From: Atopostipes sp963558565
GTDB lineage: Bacteria > Bacillota > Bacilli > Lactobacillales > Carnobacteriaceae_A
DNA length: 64,000 bases
Assembly: GCA_963558565.1 (NCBI GenBank)
Contig: CAUWGX010000001.1
Location: 62,001-126,000 of the forward strand
Direction: 5' to 3'
Made by a program: the position numbers and the translations under genes. The notes under the pieces are model-generated. The model was not told the origin of the DNA. It was given only the letters and a program-made list of their open reading frames with translations, and searched no databases. How positions within the stretch are numbered: the first letter of the stretch is position 1; each line of letters opens with the position of its first letter. This document shows, piece by piece, positions 1 to 7,918 of this stretch.

Positions 1-748
1 TACAGCGGCTGTGGGGCTTGAGTCGGGTGTGACAGATTTAGATAAAACTCGAACCATTACAGGTCTTGATTGGCAAAAGGATGAATCATGGGGGAATCAT
101 AAAGTAACCCGTGTGAGCGATCAGTTGACGGAAGTTGATTTAGAAGATGCGATGGTTTATTCAGATAATATTTTCTTTGCTCAAGAAGCACTTGAAATGG
201 GGGCAGAAACTTTCATGAACGGTTTGGAAAAATTTCCATTTGGTCAAGACTTTGATTTGCCGCTTCAGATGGAACCTGCTCAAATCACAAATAGTGGCTC
301 CTTCGATTCGGAAGCTTTACTAGCGGACACTGCTTATGGCCAAGGGCAACTTTTAATGAGTCCTATTCATCAAATCGTATTTTATAGCCCATTTATCAAT
401 GAAGGAGAACTTGTTTTTCCAAAATTAGAATTGGAAGCAGAAACGCCTGAAACCATCCAACCAGTTACTTCAGAAACGGCTGCAACGGTCAATGAACTAT
501 TAATTCAAGTTGTAGAAAATCCGAATGGAACAGGTCATGTATTAGAAGGTTCTTCACCAGCATTAGGTGCTAAAACAGGGACAGGAGAAGTACAAGCAGC
601 AGAGTCTGAAAATGGGAATGATATCAATGGCTTTTTATATGCTTTTGATGCAGAAGAAAGTTCTTTTTCATCACTTGTCTTTATTGAAAATGAGTGGGGC
701 AGTGATGTAGCTGAACAATTTGCACCGATTCTTAAACAGCACGAGTAA
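1..748 (+). CDS. Class B penicillin-binding protein, C-terminal transpeptidase part (5' end outside window)
   Basis: The reading frame is open from the first bases, so the gene starts before the window; about 248 residues are visible. They form the C-terminal half of a peptidoglycan DD-transpeptidase, which crosslinks cell-wall stem peptides outside the membrane. The SxN motif is the SDN at bases 161-169 and the KTG motif is the KTGTGE near 572; the SxxK serine must lie upstream. The SDNIFFA context and the AYGQGQ stretch are typical of the MecA/PBP5/PbpC group of class B PBPs, which often have an NTF2-like N-terminal domain, but that part is not visible. No clear terminator follows. The family is certain; the subgroup is inference. 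Confidence 0.88.
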   Translation, partial: TAAVGLESGVTDLDKTRTITGLDWQKDESWGNHKVTRVSDQLTEVDLEDAMVYSDNIFFAQEALEMGAETFMNGLEKFPFGQDFDLPLQMEPAQITNSGSFDSEALLADTAYGQGQLLMSPIHQIVFYSPFINEGELVFPKLELEAETPETIQPVTSETAATVNELLIQVVENPNGTGHVLEGSSPALGAKTGTGEVQAAESENGNDINGFLYAFDAEESSFSSLVFIENEWGSDVAEQFAPILKQHE

Positions 749-796
749 AAACATTCTATTCTAGTAAAGTGGAATTATTTTATTTCAGGCAATTTA

Positions 797-805
797 TGTT
801 ACAAT
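797..805 (+). promoter_or_regulatory. Extended -10 promoter for the DUF402 gene
   Basis: TGTTACAAT is a good TGn extended -10 element; the -35 region is AT-rich and weak. It would give a leader of about 60 nt before the start at 873. Confidence 0.4.
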
Positions 806-872
806 TCTAGATGAGATTTATTTATTATGAACGGCTAATAAATAAAAGAATATCTGAGAGTTGGTTAAATAT

Positions 873-1415
873 ATGAGAAATAAACCTAGAGAGGGAGAAA
901 CGATTACAATAAAAAGCTATAAACACGATGGTAGCTTGCATCGGACTTGGCGGGATACCATGGTTTTAAAAACAACTGAACATGCATTAATTGGTTGTAA
1001 CGATCACACGCTCGTTATTGAGTCAGATGGTCGTCGATGGCGTACAAGAGAACCAGCACTTGTCTATTTTCATGAAGAATATTGGTTTAATATCGTTACA
1101 ATGATTCGACAAAAAGGGATCTCTTATTATTGTAATTTAGCTTCTCCTTTTTTAATAGATGATGAAGGCGCAAAATATATTGATTATGATTTGGATGTCA
1201 AAATCTTTCCCGATGGTGAAAAAAGACTATTAGATGTTGATGAATATGAAATCCATGGGAAAAAGTATGATTATCCCAATGAAATTGATCCTATATTAAA
1301 TGAACATGTTAAAATCCTTGTTAGTTGGATAGAAGAAGAGCGGGGGCCGTTCTCGAAAGAATATGTTGATTTATGGTATAACCGCTATAAACAATTAACA
1401 GGTAGATATTTATAA
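873..1415 (+). CDS. DUF402 nucleoside tri-/diphosphate phosphatase family protein
   Basis: This 180-residue protein matches the conserved Gram-positive DUF402 family almost throughout: ITIKSYKHDGSLHRTW near the N-terminus, then SDGRRW, EPALVYF, ISYYCNLASP and YIDYDLDVK. Members such as Staphylococcus aureus Ntdp hydrolyse nucleoside tri- and diphosphates with a divalent metal, and the conserved Asp/Glu cluster here fits that. I chose ATG 873 over TTG 861 because GAGAG at 856-860 suits it and homologues begin with MRxPxEG. It stands alone and ends in a strong hairpin terminator. The cytosolic phosphatase role is transferred from the family. Confidence 0.88.
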   Translation: MRNKPREGETITIKSYKHDGSLHRTWRDTMVLKTTEHALIGCNDHTLVIESDGRRWRTREPALVYFHEEYWFNIVTMIRQKGISYYCNLASPFLIDDEGAKYIDYDLDVKIFPDGEKRLLDVDEYEIHGKKYDYPNEIDPILNEHVKILVSWIEEERGPFSKEYVDLWYNRYKQLTGRYL

Positions 1416-1420
1416 AAGAA

Positions 1421-1462
1421 AAGCGATATAGAGCAGTTACCTGAACTCTATATCGCTTTTTT
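1421..1462. terminator. Bidirectional terminator between DUF402 gene and exporter gene
   Basis: A perfect 13-bp stem (AAGCGATATAGAG at 1421-1433 with its complement at 1446-1458) is followed by T residues. The A-rich 5' flank lets it serve the convergent gene as well. Confidence 0.85.
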
Positions 1463-1464
1463 GC

Positions 1465-2577
1465 TTAATCATAATCGTATTCTTGTTCAATATGATCGCT
1501 GCGGGTGTATTTTACGAAGCTATTCGTTAATTTATTAAATTGTTGTAGCTTTTGATCATATTCAAATATTTTAGTCATTATTTTTAATAATTCGTTACCT
1601 TTTAGAAAGTCAGCTTCCATCGCTGCTTCGGTAGAAGCTTCTTGGTAAAAAGCTTCAATAAAACCTTGACGTAAATCAGAGCGATAAGTAATAAAGTTAA
1701 CTTCTTCCGGTAATATACGTCCATTCCACTTGAGCAAGATCTGTTCGTGAGCAGTCATGAGGGTTTCCATCCGTTCGCGTATTAATGTCCGTAACTCAGT
1801 AGGTAAATGATTAAACGTATTCTCTGATCCATGTAGCGTAGCTGCTAGATCATATAAAGTTTCGTTTGTCCGAATCGACTGACGACAAACGACTAGAAAA
1901 CGTAGTAATGAATAATAACGAGAGGTCATAAAGCGTTTATACATAGGATCTCTCATATAACGATGGTATTTTCTTAAGGTAACTAATTCTTTACGTAATT
2001 TTTTCAAATCAACTGACATAATTGGAAATTGAGCATTTTTTCTTAACATTAAGCGAACATATTTCATTGTGTCATCAGTCGCATTGATTGTTTTTTCATA
2101 AAATTTCACATCGTATCTTGGAGGTAAAACAAAAGTATTGACAGCAAAGGCAATTAAGACCCCAATTAATGTGGCGGACACTCTTTGGACAGCAACTAAA
2201 GGTAGATTTGCACCTGAACTTAACATGACATTCACTAAAGTCAAAATGGATAGACCAATAACATCATCTAAATTTAATTGATGTAAAATAGCGATTAACA
2301 AAGCGGAAGCAGCGGCTACCATAATATTGGTATCTCCAAAATAACTAGCGACCACAAAAGCGATAATACCACCGATAATGTTTGCAATTAAGCGGTCACG
2401 TGTTTTTACAAACGTTTCTTGCACAGAAGGTTGCATAGAGAAAATCACGGCAGAAGCGGTTAAACCCCGACTATCTCCCAAACCAATCAGGGGAGGAATG
2501 ATCATCCCTAAAAGAATAGCCAGACCAGTCTTTAATGTGCGCGCACCTATTTTCACTTTAATCATTCTCTTTCTCAT
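1465..2577 (-). CDS. Aromatic acid exporter (ArAE/DUF939, FUSC-like) membrane protein
   Basis: The 370-residue protein has a hydrophobic N-terminal half with about five membrane helices (roughly residues 15-32, 60-78, 85-100, 105-122 and 132-150). A soluble, helical, charged C-terminal half follows. This is the layout of the Gram-positive aromatic acid exporter family (ArAE_1, YqjA/YgaE type), small relatives of the fusaric-acid-resistance transporters. The phrase ARTLKTGLAI near the N-terminus and the VLPP at the end of the membrane part fit. The start is uncertain: 2577 (ATG), 2565 (ATG) and 2556 (GTG, giving the usual KIGARTLKTG start) are all possible, and none has a strong ribosome site. 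The substrate cannot be told from sequence. Confidence 0.8.
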   Translation of the reverse strand: MRKRMIKVKIGARTLKTGLAILLGMIIPPLIGLGDSRGLTASAVIFSMQPSVQETFVKTRDRLIANIIGGIIAFVVASYFGDTNIMVAAASALLIAILHQLNLDDVIGLSILTLVNVMLSSGANLPLVAVQRVSATLIGVLIAFAVNTFVLPPRYDVKFYEKTINATDDTMKYVRLMLRKNAQFPIMSVDLKKLRKELVTLRKYHRYMRDPMYKRFMTSRYYSLLRFLVVCRQSIRTNETLYDLAATLHGSENTFNHLPTELRTLIRERMETLMTAHEQILLKWNGRILPEEVNFITYRSDLRQGFIEAFYQEASTEAAMEADFLKGNELLKIMTKIFEYDQKLQQFNKLTNSFVKYTRSDHIEQEYDYD

Positions 2578-2660
2578 AAAAAGTATACAACGATATTCTA
2601 GTGTAAGTATAATAGATATGTATGCCAGAATCTATTGTTTCGAAAATAAATAGTGATTTA

Positions 2661-2690
2661 TTGTACCTAAACAATATTCTATTATATAAT
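2661..2690 (+). promoter_or_regulatory. SigA-type promoter for the YtxH gene
   Basis: TTGTAC (2661-2666), an 18-bp spacer and a perfect TATAAT (2685-2690) lie about 45 bp before the start codon. Confidence 0.55.
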
Positions 2691-2734
2691 TAGAATGAAA
2701 ATTTTGATTTTACTCATAAATGGAGGATTATAAT

Positions 2735-2977
2735 ATGCAAACAAAGAGAGAGCGTAATTTGATTAGCTGGGGAATTATCTTTGGATCAATAGCTGGAGCA
2801 GCCGCTGCGTATTTTTTAGCACCGAAAAAAGGAACAGATATGAAAAAAACAGTCGCTAAGAATTTAAACCGGTTTACTCAAACATCCATCTTAAGAACCC
2901 AAAGTGCTTTAATTAATTTTGAAACAGCAATGGAAAAACGAATAGAAAGAGATAACAAAGCATATAAAAAGATATAA
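2735..2977 (+). CDS. Small YtxH-domain protein
   Basis: The 80-residue protein has one N-terminal hydrophobic segment (WGIIFGSIAGAAAAYFLAP) followed by KKGTDMKK and a charged helical tail. That is the signature of YtxH-domain proteins, which are membrane-anchored and often stress- or phase-induced. Start ATG 2735 follows GGAGG at 2722-2726 at a good distance; an upstream in-frame ATG at 2720 overlaps the ribosome site and is unlikely. It has its own promoter. The biochemical function of the family is not established. Confidence 0.75.
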   Translation: MQTKRERNLISWGIIFGSIAGAAAAYFLAPKKGTDMKKTVAKNLNRFTQTSILRTQSALINFETAMEKRIERDNKAYKKI

Positions 2978-3160
2978 AAAAACGGTAGGTCGTTTGCAAT
3001 CCTATAGAACCTGTGATAACATATTCTGTATAAGTTCTTTTGACCCATCGTTTTATGTCAGTTACCTGATATGCGTTGACATAAAATGGTGAACACTCAA
3101 TAACTTAATTAACGTATCGTTTCGCTGTTTTTAAACCGAAGCGATACGTTTTCTTTTTTA
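2978..3160 (+). ncRNA. Candidate structured RNA downstream of ytxH-like gene (family not recognised)
   Basis: This is the first part of a 515-bp gap without genes. It contains a 10-bp perfect inverted repeat (TTTTATGTCA at 3050-3059 with TGACATAAAA at 3077-3086), flanked by further partial pairing (CCAT with ATGG). It ends in a strong terminator at 3111-3159. Long pairing without coding potential suggests a small RNA or a long 3' UTR. I see no clear promoter of its own, so read-through from the YtxH gene is possible. The length and the single long hairpin with internal bulges recall 6S-type RNA, but I cannot recognise its conserved bubble. Confidence 0.3.
3111..3159 (+). terminator. Strong terminator ending the candidate RNA
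   Basis: A 14-bp stem (AACGTATCGTTTCG at 3111-3124 with its complement at 3137-3150, one G-U pair) is followed by TTCTTTTTT. Confidence 0.8.
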
Positions 3161-3191
3161 TAAAATTATAAGTATAATTTATGAAGAAATT

Positions 3192-3200
3192 TGTTATACT
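3192..3200 (+). promoter_or_regulatory. Extended -10 promoter and long leader upstream of trmL
   Basis: TGTTATACT is a good extended -10 element with a weak -35. Transcription from about 3207 would leave a leader of about 285 nt before trmL. I see no coding frame with a proper ribosome site in 3160-3492 and no known riboswitch. Confidence 0.4.
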
Positions 3201-3492
3201 AGATGAAGAGGAAATTTATCTATTTAAAGTTATTTTCCTGTTGATATTATTGGTTGTCTCTTGCAACGATGTTTAGTTTTTAAAAAAATGACCATTTAAC
3301 AACAACTATAAATCGCTCAGAATAGGCTGTTTCTAATTGTTTACACATACAACTATTGGAATAAACTCCTTTATTAAAAAAGTGTAGAGGAATGAAGAAT
3401 TATTCGCTCATTTATAAAAAGATTTCAATTCAAAGCAGTTATAGTTGGTGTTAAATGCATAATAAAAAGAATAGAAATGAAGGAAGTAAAGA

Positions 3493-3999
3493 ATGAATCA
3501 TATTGTATTATATAAACCGCAGATACCTCCGAATACAGGGAATATTGTCCGAACTGTCGCCGGAACTGATGCCCATCTACATTTGATTTTCCCGTTAGGT
3601 TTTAGTTTAGAGAATAAAATGCTTCGACGAGCGGGGTTAGATTATTGGGATGAGCTAAAGGTCACTTATCACCGCAGCTTAAAAGAATTTTTAGAATATG
3701 CTGAGGGAGGGAAACTTCATTTAGTGACCAAATTTGCTTACAATACATATTCTGATGTCGATTATTCTGACACAGAGGAAGACCATTATTTTATTTTTGG
3801 AAAAGAAACGACGGGTTTGCCTGAGAAATTCATGCGTGAGAACGAAGAAAAGTGTATTCGTATTCCCATGGATGACACGCATATACGCTCTTTGAACTTA
3901 TCTAATACGGTTTCTATTGTTTTATTTGAAGCGTTGCGACAACAGAACTTTGTAAACTTAGATCTACAAAGACACTATGAAAATGATAAATTAGATTAA
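3493..3999 (+). CDS. trmL: tRNA (cytidine(34)-2'-O)-methyltransferase TrmL
   Basis: A 168-residue SPOUT-class methyltransferase that 2'-O-methylates the wobble base of tRNA-Leu isoacceptors, using S-adenosylmethionine bound in a C-terminal trefoil knot. Visible signatures are NTGNIVRT near the N-terminus, FGKETTGLP in the middle, and RIPM followed by RSLNLSNTVSIVLFEALRQ at the knot. Length and motif order match TrmL/CspR. Start ATG 3493 follows GAAGGAAG. It is preceded by a 515-bp gap and followed 45 bp later by the PAQR gene, possibly in one transcript. Confidence 0.93.
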   Translation: MNHIVLYKPQIPPNTGNIVRTVAGTDAHLHLIFPLGFSLENKMLRRAGLDYWDELKVTYHRSLKEFLEYAEGGKLHLVTKFAYNTYSDVDYSDTEEDHYFIFGKETTGLPEKFMRENEEKCIRIPMDDTHIRSLNLSNTVSIVLFEALRQQNFVNLDLQRHYENDKLD

Positions 4000-4044
4000 A
4001 AATAGAAGAGATCCATATTTTTAACGAGGAGGAGTTTTAATCAG

Positions 4045-4695
4045 ATGACTAAGACAAATAGTATTTCAAGAAACGAACTCATGATTGAAGTTTTTAATGC
4101 AATAACTCACGGGATTGGTGCACTTTTAGGGGTCATTGGTATGATTTTCCTTGTCGATAAAGCTGTTTCGACCCCACATTCTAGTACTGCTGAACTGATT
4201 TCTTATATTATTTATGGATCTAGTCTGGTCGTATTATTTCTAGCTTCTACTTTGTATCATAGTTTTAGCTTCTCTAACCATCGAGATGTCTTTCAAAAAA
4301 TAGATCATGCTTCTATTTACTTGTTAATCGCGGGTTCTTATACCCCGTATTTAATGGTAACGGTGGGAGGAGCTGTTGGTTATACTTTCTTGGCTATTGT
4401 ATGGTTAGCAGCTATCTCAGGCTTAGTTTTTGAAGTCGGTTGGACCAATCGTTTTCCCAAATTAAGTACTTATTTATATTTGATTATGGGATGGTTGGGC
4501 ATTTTCTTAATCTATCCTTTATATCAGTCATTAGAATTAGCAGGTATTGTCTTATTGTTTGTAGGTGGCCTTTTTTATTCCATAGGGACAATCTTTTATA
4601 GACAAAAAGACAATGGTTGGATGCATGTGATCTGGCATTTGTTTGTTATGGCTGGAGCAGCTTTCATGTTCGTTAGTATTTATCTATACGTTTAA
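4045..4695 (+). CDS. trhA: PAQR/hemolysin III family membrane protein
   Basis: The 216-residue protein has seven predicted membrane helices. The family's polar motifs are in place: THGIGA in the first helix, STLYHSF in the second, DHASIYLLIAGSYTPY in the third, and HVIWHLFVMAGA before the last. The conserved Ser, Asp and His residues form the presumed metal site of the PAQR/alkaline-ceramidase superfamily. Bacterial members affect membrane lipid homeostasis (TrhA/YqfA); the old name hemolysin III is historical. Start ATG 4045 follows GAGGAGG. A long hairpin terminator ends the unit. Confidence 0.88.
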   Translation: MTKTNSISRNELMIEVFNAITHGIGALLGVIGMIFLVDKAVSTPHSSTAELISYIIYGSSLVVLFLASTLYHSFSFSNHRDVFQKIDHASIYLLIAGSYTPYLMVTVGGAVGYTFLAIVWLAAISGLVFEVGWTNRFPKLSTYLYLIMGWLGIFLIYPLYQSLELAGIVLLFVGGLFYSIGTIFYRQKDNGWMHVIWHLFVMAGAAFMFVSIYLYV

Positions 4696-4721
4696 AGTAA
4701 TTTTTAACATTGAGGATTAAG

Positions 4722-4797
4722 AACCATGGAGATTTCCTTATCCGTCTGTCATATACATTGAATGATGGAGGTAAGAGAAAGTTTCCATGGTTTTTTA
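4722..4797 (+). terminator. Unusually long hairpin terminator
   Basis: AACCATGGA at 4722-4730 pairs with its complement at 4784-4792, and the pairing continues imperfectly inward to form a hairpin of about 70 nt. A run of six T residues follows. A short open frame at 4710-4898 crosses this hairpin and is not credible. Confidence 0.7.
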
Positions 4798-4855
4798 ATT
4801 TTATGCCGGCTGAAAATGCGCTAAATATCAACACAATGATCATCAAGTGCTCAGA

Positions 4856-4885
4856 TTGTCATTCGATAAATACTTGCTTTATCAT
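4856..4885 (+). promoter_or_regulatory. Possible promoter for the K+ channel gene
   Basis: TTGTCA (4856-4861), an 18-bp spacer and TATCAT (4880-4885). The leader would be about 30 nt and includes AGGGGG before the ATG. Confidence 0.35.
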
Positions 4886-4919
4886 AAAATATAAATAGTT
4901 AGAAAGCAGGGGGAAAGCC

Positions 4920-5918
4920 ATGATATCATATGTGTTTTATCTATTGGGATTCAGTTTAACAGTTTTTACGATTATTGACTTAATGTGGACAACGTTATGG
5001 GTAGATGGGGGAGCTGGTTGGCTGACAAACAAATTGACAACGACCCTTTGGAAAATAATTCAGGCATTGGATAATAAATACATATATAACCTTACGGGTC
5101 CCTTAATTATGACGCTGACATTATTCAACTGGGTTTTATTGTTGTGGATCGGCGTTACTATTTTCTTTGCTGGTGACCCAGAAGCTCTGATTAATACTTC
5201 CACCAATGAAGTTATTTCGGGGTGGGAGCTATTTTACTATTCAGGTTTCACTCTTTTTACTCTAGGCATAGGAGATTATACCGCGCAAACGCTCTTTTTT
5301 AAAATAGCCACTGCACTCGTTTCAGGTTTAGGCATGTTATTGTTAACTTTTGGAGCATCTTATATTATTTCTGTGATGAGTGCAGTTGTTGAGAAAAGAT
5401 CGTTTGCTGGAAGTGTTATGGGATTAGGCGAGAATAGCATTGAATTATTGAGAAATGCTTGGAATGGTAAAGACTTTTACCAATTAGATCTTATTTTAAC
5501 TGATCTGAATTCTAAAATAACGCAATTAACTCAACAAACCCAAGCCTTTCCATTATTACAGTATTATCATAACGAAGATAAAGAGAAAGCGTCCGCGGTA
5601 GCCATTGCTGTATTGGATGAAGCCTTAACACTTCTTCAATATGGTTTAAAAGATAAATCGATTATAAATATGACACTAGTAAAAGCTACTCAATCCAGTG
5701 TTGCTACCTATCTAAATACAGCGATCGCTAGATATGGCGAGCAAGTAAAAAGCGTAACCGAAATTCCACCGCCTTTAGATTTAACTGCTTTAAAAGAGGC
5801 GAATATCCCTTTAGTTTCACAAAATAAATATTCAAAAAACATCGAGCATATAGAAAAACGCCGGAATCAAATCTCTACAATCATCACTATTGATCATCAT
5901 AAGTGGCCAAATACATAA
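4920..5918 (+). CDS. Two-transmembrane potassium-channel-like protein
   Basis: The 332-residue protein starts with a hydrophobic helix (residues 5-25). It then has the classic pore unit: an outer helix (60-83), a re-entrant P-loop with selectivity filter TLGIGD (114-119, preceded by FTLF), and an inner helix (about 126-156). The remaining 175 residues are soluble and helical. They do not show a glycine-rich Rossmann motif, so this is not an ordinary RCK domain. The family of Ion_trans_2 channels passes K+; the filter here has Ile where Tyr or Phe is commoner. Start ATG 4920 follows AGGGGG. What gates it is unknown. Confidence 0.8.
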   Translation: MISYVFYLLGFSLTVFTIIDLMWTTLWVDGGAGWLTNKLTTTLWKIIQALDNKYIYNLTGPLIMTLTLFNWVLLLWIGVTIFFAGDPEALINTSTNEVISGWELFYYSGFTLFTLGIGDYTAQTLFFKIATALVSGLGMLLLTFGASYIISVMSAVVEKRSFAGSVMGLGENSIELLRNAWNGKDFYQLDLILTDLNSKITQLTQQTQAFPLLQYYHNEDKEKASAVAIAVLDEALTLLQYGLKDKSIINMTLVKATQSSVATYLNTAIARYGEQVKSVTEIPPPLDLTALKEANIPLVSQNKYSKNIEHIEKRRNQISTIITIDHHKWPNT

Positions 5919-5985
5919 TCATCTAAACATTTGATAACAATTTGTAGTGTACTTTGAAACAAGATAAATCAATTCACAAATTTAA

Positions 5986-6037
5986 AAAACTGGTATTCAA
6001 CCTCGCATTTAAAAGCAGAGGAGAATACCAGTTTTTT
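5986..6037. terminator. Bidirectional terminator between channel gene and argS
   Basis: A stem of 13 bp (5986-5998 with 6023-6035), with an inner CCTC/GAGG pairing and T-runs on both strands, separates two convergent genes. Confidence 0.85.
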
Positions 6038-6049
6038 TGTTAGTATTTA

Positions 6050-7750
6050 TTACATTTCATCAGGAGCTTGAACACCCAAAAGACGTAAATCTTCTTCTAA
6101 CATTAAAGCCACTGCATAGACTAGAGCTAAGCGACTTTCTCTTTCAGGGTTTTCATCTAGCACGCGAACATTCGCATAGAAGCGATTGAAAGCTTGCGCT
6201 AATCTTAAAGCATGTTTAGCGATGACTGACGGCTCATATTCACGGTAAGCACGTTCTAACGTACTACTAAAGGATTGAATCAATTTAATAACCGTCCAAC
6301 TATAATCATCTGTTAACGCAAATTCTTTTTCACTTTCAAAATAAGAAGCATCGATATTTGCTTTTTTCAAAATACTTAAAGCACGTGCTCGCGTATATTG
6401 AACGTAGGGACCTGTTTCACCTTCAAATTGCACAATTTCATCGAGATTAAAGTTAAAGTCATTGCGACGGTCATGTTGGAGGTCATGGAAGACAACAGCG
6501 CCAACCCCCACTTGTTCCGCCACTTCATCTTTATTTTCAAGGTTCGGATTTTTCTCATTAATTTGTTTTTCTGCACGTACAGCAGCTTCATCTAACACAT
6601 CTTCTAATAAGACAACTTTTCCGCGGCGAGTAGACATTTTTTGACCATCGATAGAAATTAAACCAAAGATAATATGGTGAATATCTGCTTCCCATTCATA
6701 ACCCATCTCAGCTAAGACAGCTTTTAATTGCGTAAAGTGATAGATTTGATCTTGCCCCACGACATATAAAGATTGATCAAAGTCATACGTACGTTTACGG
6801 TATAAAGCAGCCGCTAAATCCCGAGTAATATATAATGTTGCGCCATCTTGTTTCTTAATCAGGGCAGGCTGTAAATCATAGTCTTCTAACCGAACAACTT
6901 GAGCTCCTTGGTCTTCGACTAATAAGCCTTTTTCTTCTAATAATTCAACAACTTCATCCATTTTATCATTATAGAAAGATTCACCATTCGTTGAATCAAA
7001 ACTTACACCTAAACGGTCATAGACGATATTGAACTCATTTAAAGACTCTTCACGGAACCAGCGCCATAATTCAGTGGCTTCTTTGTCGCCATTTTCCAAT
7101 TTCTTGAACCATGAACGACCAACTTCTTCTAATTCAGGTTCTTTCTCCAATTCTTCGTGAAAACGGACATATAATTCGTTTAACTCTGCAATAGGGTTTG
7201 CGCGTACTTTCTCTTCTTCACCCCATAATTTGTAAGCAGTGATTAAACGACCAAATTGCGTTCCCCAATCTCCTAGATAGTTGATTTTTATAGGTTGGAA
7301 GCCCATTTTTTCTAAAATATTAGCTAGAGCGTTCCCGATAACCGTCGAACGCAAATGCCCCATGGACATCGGTTTTGCGATATTTGGGGAAGACATGTCG
7401 ATCGGAATGTTTTTCCCAGCACCAAAATCAGTATTCCCGTAATCACCTTTTTCAGTGATAATTTCTTTTAATACTTCAGCACTAATCGTTCCTTTATTTA
7501 AGTAAAAGTTTAAATAAGGACCGACAACATCTACTTTGTCAACAATGTCAGAAGAAAAATCGTCCGCTATATCTGAAGCGATTTCTGCAGGGTTTTTTCT
7601 AAACACTTTTGCTAGTTGAAAAGCAGGGAAGGCTAGATCGCCATGTTCCGTATTTTTGGGTTTTTCAAGTAAATTATAAATTTCATTAATTGTTAAATGC
7701 TCACTCAATTGAGTGGATAAATCTTCAGCGATTATTTGTTTAAAATCCAA
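6050..7750 (-). CDS. argS: Arginyl-tRNA synthetase
   Basis: The 566-residue class I synthetase charges tRNA-Arg with arginine in the cytosol. The N-terminal Add-1 tRNA-binding domain occupies about residues 1-110. The HIGH-type motif is the HLRS in SSPNIAKPMSMGHLRST near residue 130, and the KMSKS equivalent is KMSTRRG near 370. The C-terminal DALR anticodon-binding domain ends in QAPDEM, slightly different from the usual terminal VPERM. The start is TTG at 7750, supported by AGGAGG seven bases upstream. A strong promoter lies about 70 bp upstream. The gene is monocistronic and ends in a shared terminator. Confidence 0.96.
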   Translation of the reverse strand: MDFKQIIAEDLSTQLSEHLTINEIYNLLEKPKNTEHGDLAFPAFQLAKVFRKNPAEIASDIADDFSSDIVDKVDVVGPYLNFYLNKGTISAEVLKEIITEKGDYGNTDFGAGKNIPIDMSSPNIAKPMSMGHLRSTVIGNALANILEKMGFQPIKINYLGDWGTQFGRLITAYKLWGEEEKVRANPIAELNELYVRFHEELEKEPELEEVGRSWFKKLENGDKEATELWRWFREESLNEFNIVYDRLGVSFDSTNGESFYNDKMDEVVELLEEKGLLVEDQGAQVVRLEDYDLQPALIKKQDGATLYITRDLAAALYRKRTYDFDQSLYVVGQDQIYHFTQLKAVLAEMGYEWEADIHHIIFGLISIDGQKMSTRRGKVVLLEDVLDEAAVRAEKQINEKNPNLENKDEVAEQVGVGAVVFHDLQHDRRNDFNFNLDEIVQFEGETGPYVQYTRARALSILKKANIDASYFESEKEFALTDDYSWTVIKLIQSFSSTLERAYREYEPSVIAKHALRLAQAFNRFYANVRVLDENPERESRLALVYAVALMLEEDLRLLGVQAPDEM

Positions 7751-7819
7751 CTCAATACCTCCTCGTTAATTTTACAGTGGATCTCTATGTAATATAAAAA
7801 TACACAAATTCATTTAGAT

Positions 7820-7848
7820 ATTATAACAAAAGCCAACCTCAAGGGCAA
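7820..7848 (-). promoter_or_regulatory. SigA promoter of argS
   Basis: On the minus strand TTGCCC (7843-7848), a 17-bp spacer and a perfect TATAAT (7820-7825) with a TGT extended element. Confidence 0.7.
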
Positions 7849-7858
7849 ACGGGCCAAT

Positions 7859-7898
7859 ACAAAATTAAAGGCAAAGGAGCTGTAGGGCTCACTTTGCC
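7859..7898 (-). terminator. Terminator of zwf
   Basis: On the minus strand GGCAAAG pairs with CTTTGCC (7870-7898), with inner GAGC/GCTC pairing, followed by TTTAATTTT. It separates zwf from the argS promoter. Confidence 0.7.
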
Positions 7899-7918
7899 GA
7901 ATCCTATTTTATTAAATA

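Noticed and set aside
2978..3160. Identification of the structured gap as 6S RNA
   Set aside because: The size and hairpin shape would allow it, but I could not match the conserved bubble, so I left the family open.
4710..4898. Open frame of 62 codons after the PAQR gene
   Set aside because: It runs through a long terminator hairpin, has no ribosome site and no recognisable sequence.
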